Assembly: GCA_002717855.1 (NCBI GenBank) | Contig: PBCD01000006.1 | Location: forward strand, 16,847 to 31,851 | Length of the DNA stretch: 15,005 nucleotides | Source: Rickettsiales bacterium | GTDB lineage: Bacteria > Pseudomonadota > Alphaproteobacteria > TMED127 | Direction of reading: 5' to 3' | Shown: piece after piece, positions 14,681-15,005 of the stretch | How positions within the stretch are numbered: the first letter of the stretch is position 1 | How the letters are laid out: each line of letters opens with the position of its first letter | Program-made: the position numbers and the translations under genes | Notes under the pieces: model-generated | What the model was told of the DNA's origin: nothing | Database searches by the model: none | The model's input: only the letters and a program-made list of their open reading frames with translations

Positions 14681-14715
14681 TCCCCCACTAATATTATAGA
14701 TTAAATAATGGGGGA
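14681..14715 (-). promoter_or_regulatory. GC-rich-stem hairpin immediately upstream of the ClC start codon
   Basis: TCCCCCA (14681-14687) and TGGGGGA (14709-14715) form a perfect 7-bp stem with a 21-base AT loop, in the 51-base space between the second fliS-like gene and the ClC gene. On the ClC mRNA the GGGGGA arm sits 2 bases before the ATG, in the place of the ribosome binding site, so the fold could hide the start. Runs of five G or C are very rare elsewhere in this DNA. It could alternatively end the fliS-like transcript, since five U follow shortly after (in the codons after the ATG). Confidence 0.4.
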
Positions 14716-14729
14716 TTAAAATTGATAAA

Positions 14730-15005
14730 TTAAAATCGATTTTGGGTTGGTATGCTAGCCCATGCTTCATTTAAAGATTGTACTACTTTGTATGCTGGTT
14801 GAACATAATTCATATCGTTATTGTCTTGTATTCTTTTTGATGAATATCTGATAAATCTATATAACCATGTGAGTTGTTCAGAAATTTCTTTGCCATTATC
14901 CATATCAACAACTGATTGAAGAGCAAATGCGATTTTAGAAACTCTTTCTGCTTTAGCCTTTGCTTTCTCTGTAACAGCTAAATCCTCAAAAAGAATTTTT
15001 TTTAG
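14730..15005 (-). CDS. FliS-like flagellar chaperone, N-terminus beyond window edge
   Basis: The minus strand is open from the right edge to a stop at 14730-14732, giving the last 91 residues of a FliS-family protein. They fit helices 2-5 of FliS: LFEDLAVTEKAKAKAERVSK, then FALQSVVDMDNGKEISEQL (matching the diagnostic L-D-x-E-x-G-x-x-I-x-x-x-L pattern), TWLYRFIRYSSKRI, NDMNYVQPAYKVV and the C-terminal LNEAWASI with the conserved Trp. It differs from the FliS at 12211-12603, so the genome has two paralogues about 2.1 kb apart. Loss of Tyr-containing N-terminal residues to the window edge prevents a full comparison. It may chaperone a different flagellin or be the main FliS. The ClC gene follows 51 bases downstream on the same strand. 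Confidence 0.75.
   Translation of the reverse strand, partial: LKKILFEDLAVTEKAKAKAERVSKIAFALQSVVDMDNGKEISEQLTWLYRFIRYSSKRIQDNNDMNYVQPAYKVVQSLNEAWASIPTQNRF

Noticed and set aside
1..15005. tRNA, rRNA, CRISPR array, insertion sequence or integrase
   Set aside because: I looked for T-loop (GTTCGA) cloverleafs, regularly spaced repeats and transposase or integrase motifs and found none.

Overview
The window reads as chromosomal DNA from a very AT-rich, compact bacterial genome (about a quarter to 30% G+C by eye, A/T-biased codons, many tail-to-tail genes overlapping at their stops). The mix of an rlmE-guaB-guaA block, pseudoazurin, a type II haloacid dehalogenase and short spacers suggests a streamlined marine alphaproteobacterium, perhaps related to the SAR11-like lineages. 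That placement is inference from gene content and composition only. The flagellar export chaperone genes at the right end imply a motile organism, which is not typical of streamlined SAR11-type cells.

Layout. Positions 1-3553 (+): the 3' part of rlmE (23S rRNA 2'-O-methyltransferase), then guaB and guaA nearly fused end to end; together these last two turn IMP into GMP. Positions 3653-4096 (-): a periplasmic pseudoazurin-type copper protein, with two candidate single-pass microproteins upstream on the same strand (4292-4462). Positions 4592-5254 (+): an L-2-haloacid dehalogenase with all catalytic residues. Positions 5255-5680 hold no gene that I can support. Positions 5681-6204 (-): a run of three small genes (28 aa basic/charged protein, 48 aa zinc ribbon, 89 aa membrane protein). 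Positions 6267-7244 (+): a YjbQ-family protein and a peroxiredoxin-like thioredoxin-fold protein.

Positions 7241-11367 form a glycan cassette. gmd (-) diverges from a ColD-type GDP-4-keto-6-deoxymannose 3-dehydratase (+), which is followed closely by a GT11 (alpha-1,2-fucosyltransferase-like) and a GT2 glycosyltransferase. Gmd and ColD are consecutive enzymes towards GDP-3,6-dideoxyhexoses such as GDP-colitose. The final epimerase/reductase (ColC) is not in the window. A SixA-type histidine phosphatase follows (11397-11909, +).

Positions 11901-15005 are a flagellar-chaperone neighbourhood. A FliT-like small helical protein overlaps the end of a canonical FliS (both -). An unrecognised Asn/Pro-rich 113 aa protein (+) diverges from FliS. 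A CBS-domain ClC chloride transporter (-) has lost the residues that normally define ClC gating and proton coupling. A second, divergent FliS-like protein (-) is cut by the right edge. The glycan genes beside flagellar chaperones allow for flagellin glycosylation, but O-antigen or capsule synthesis is equally possible from the sequence alone.
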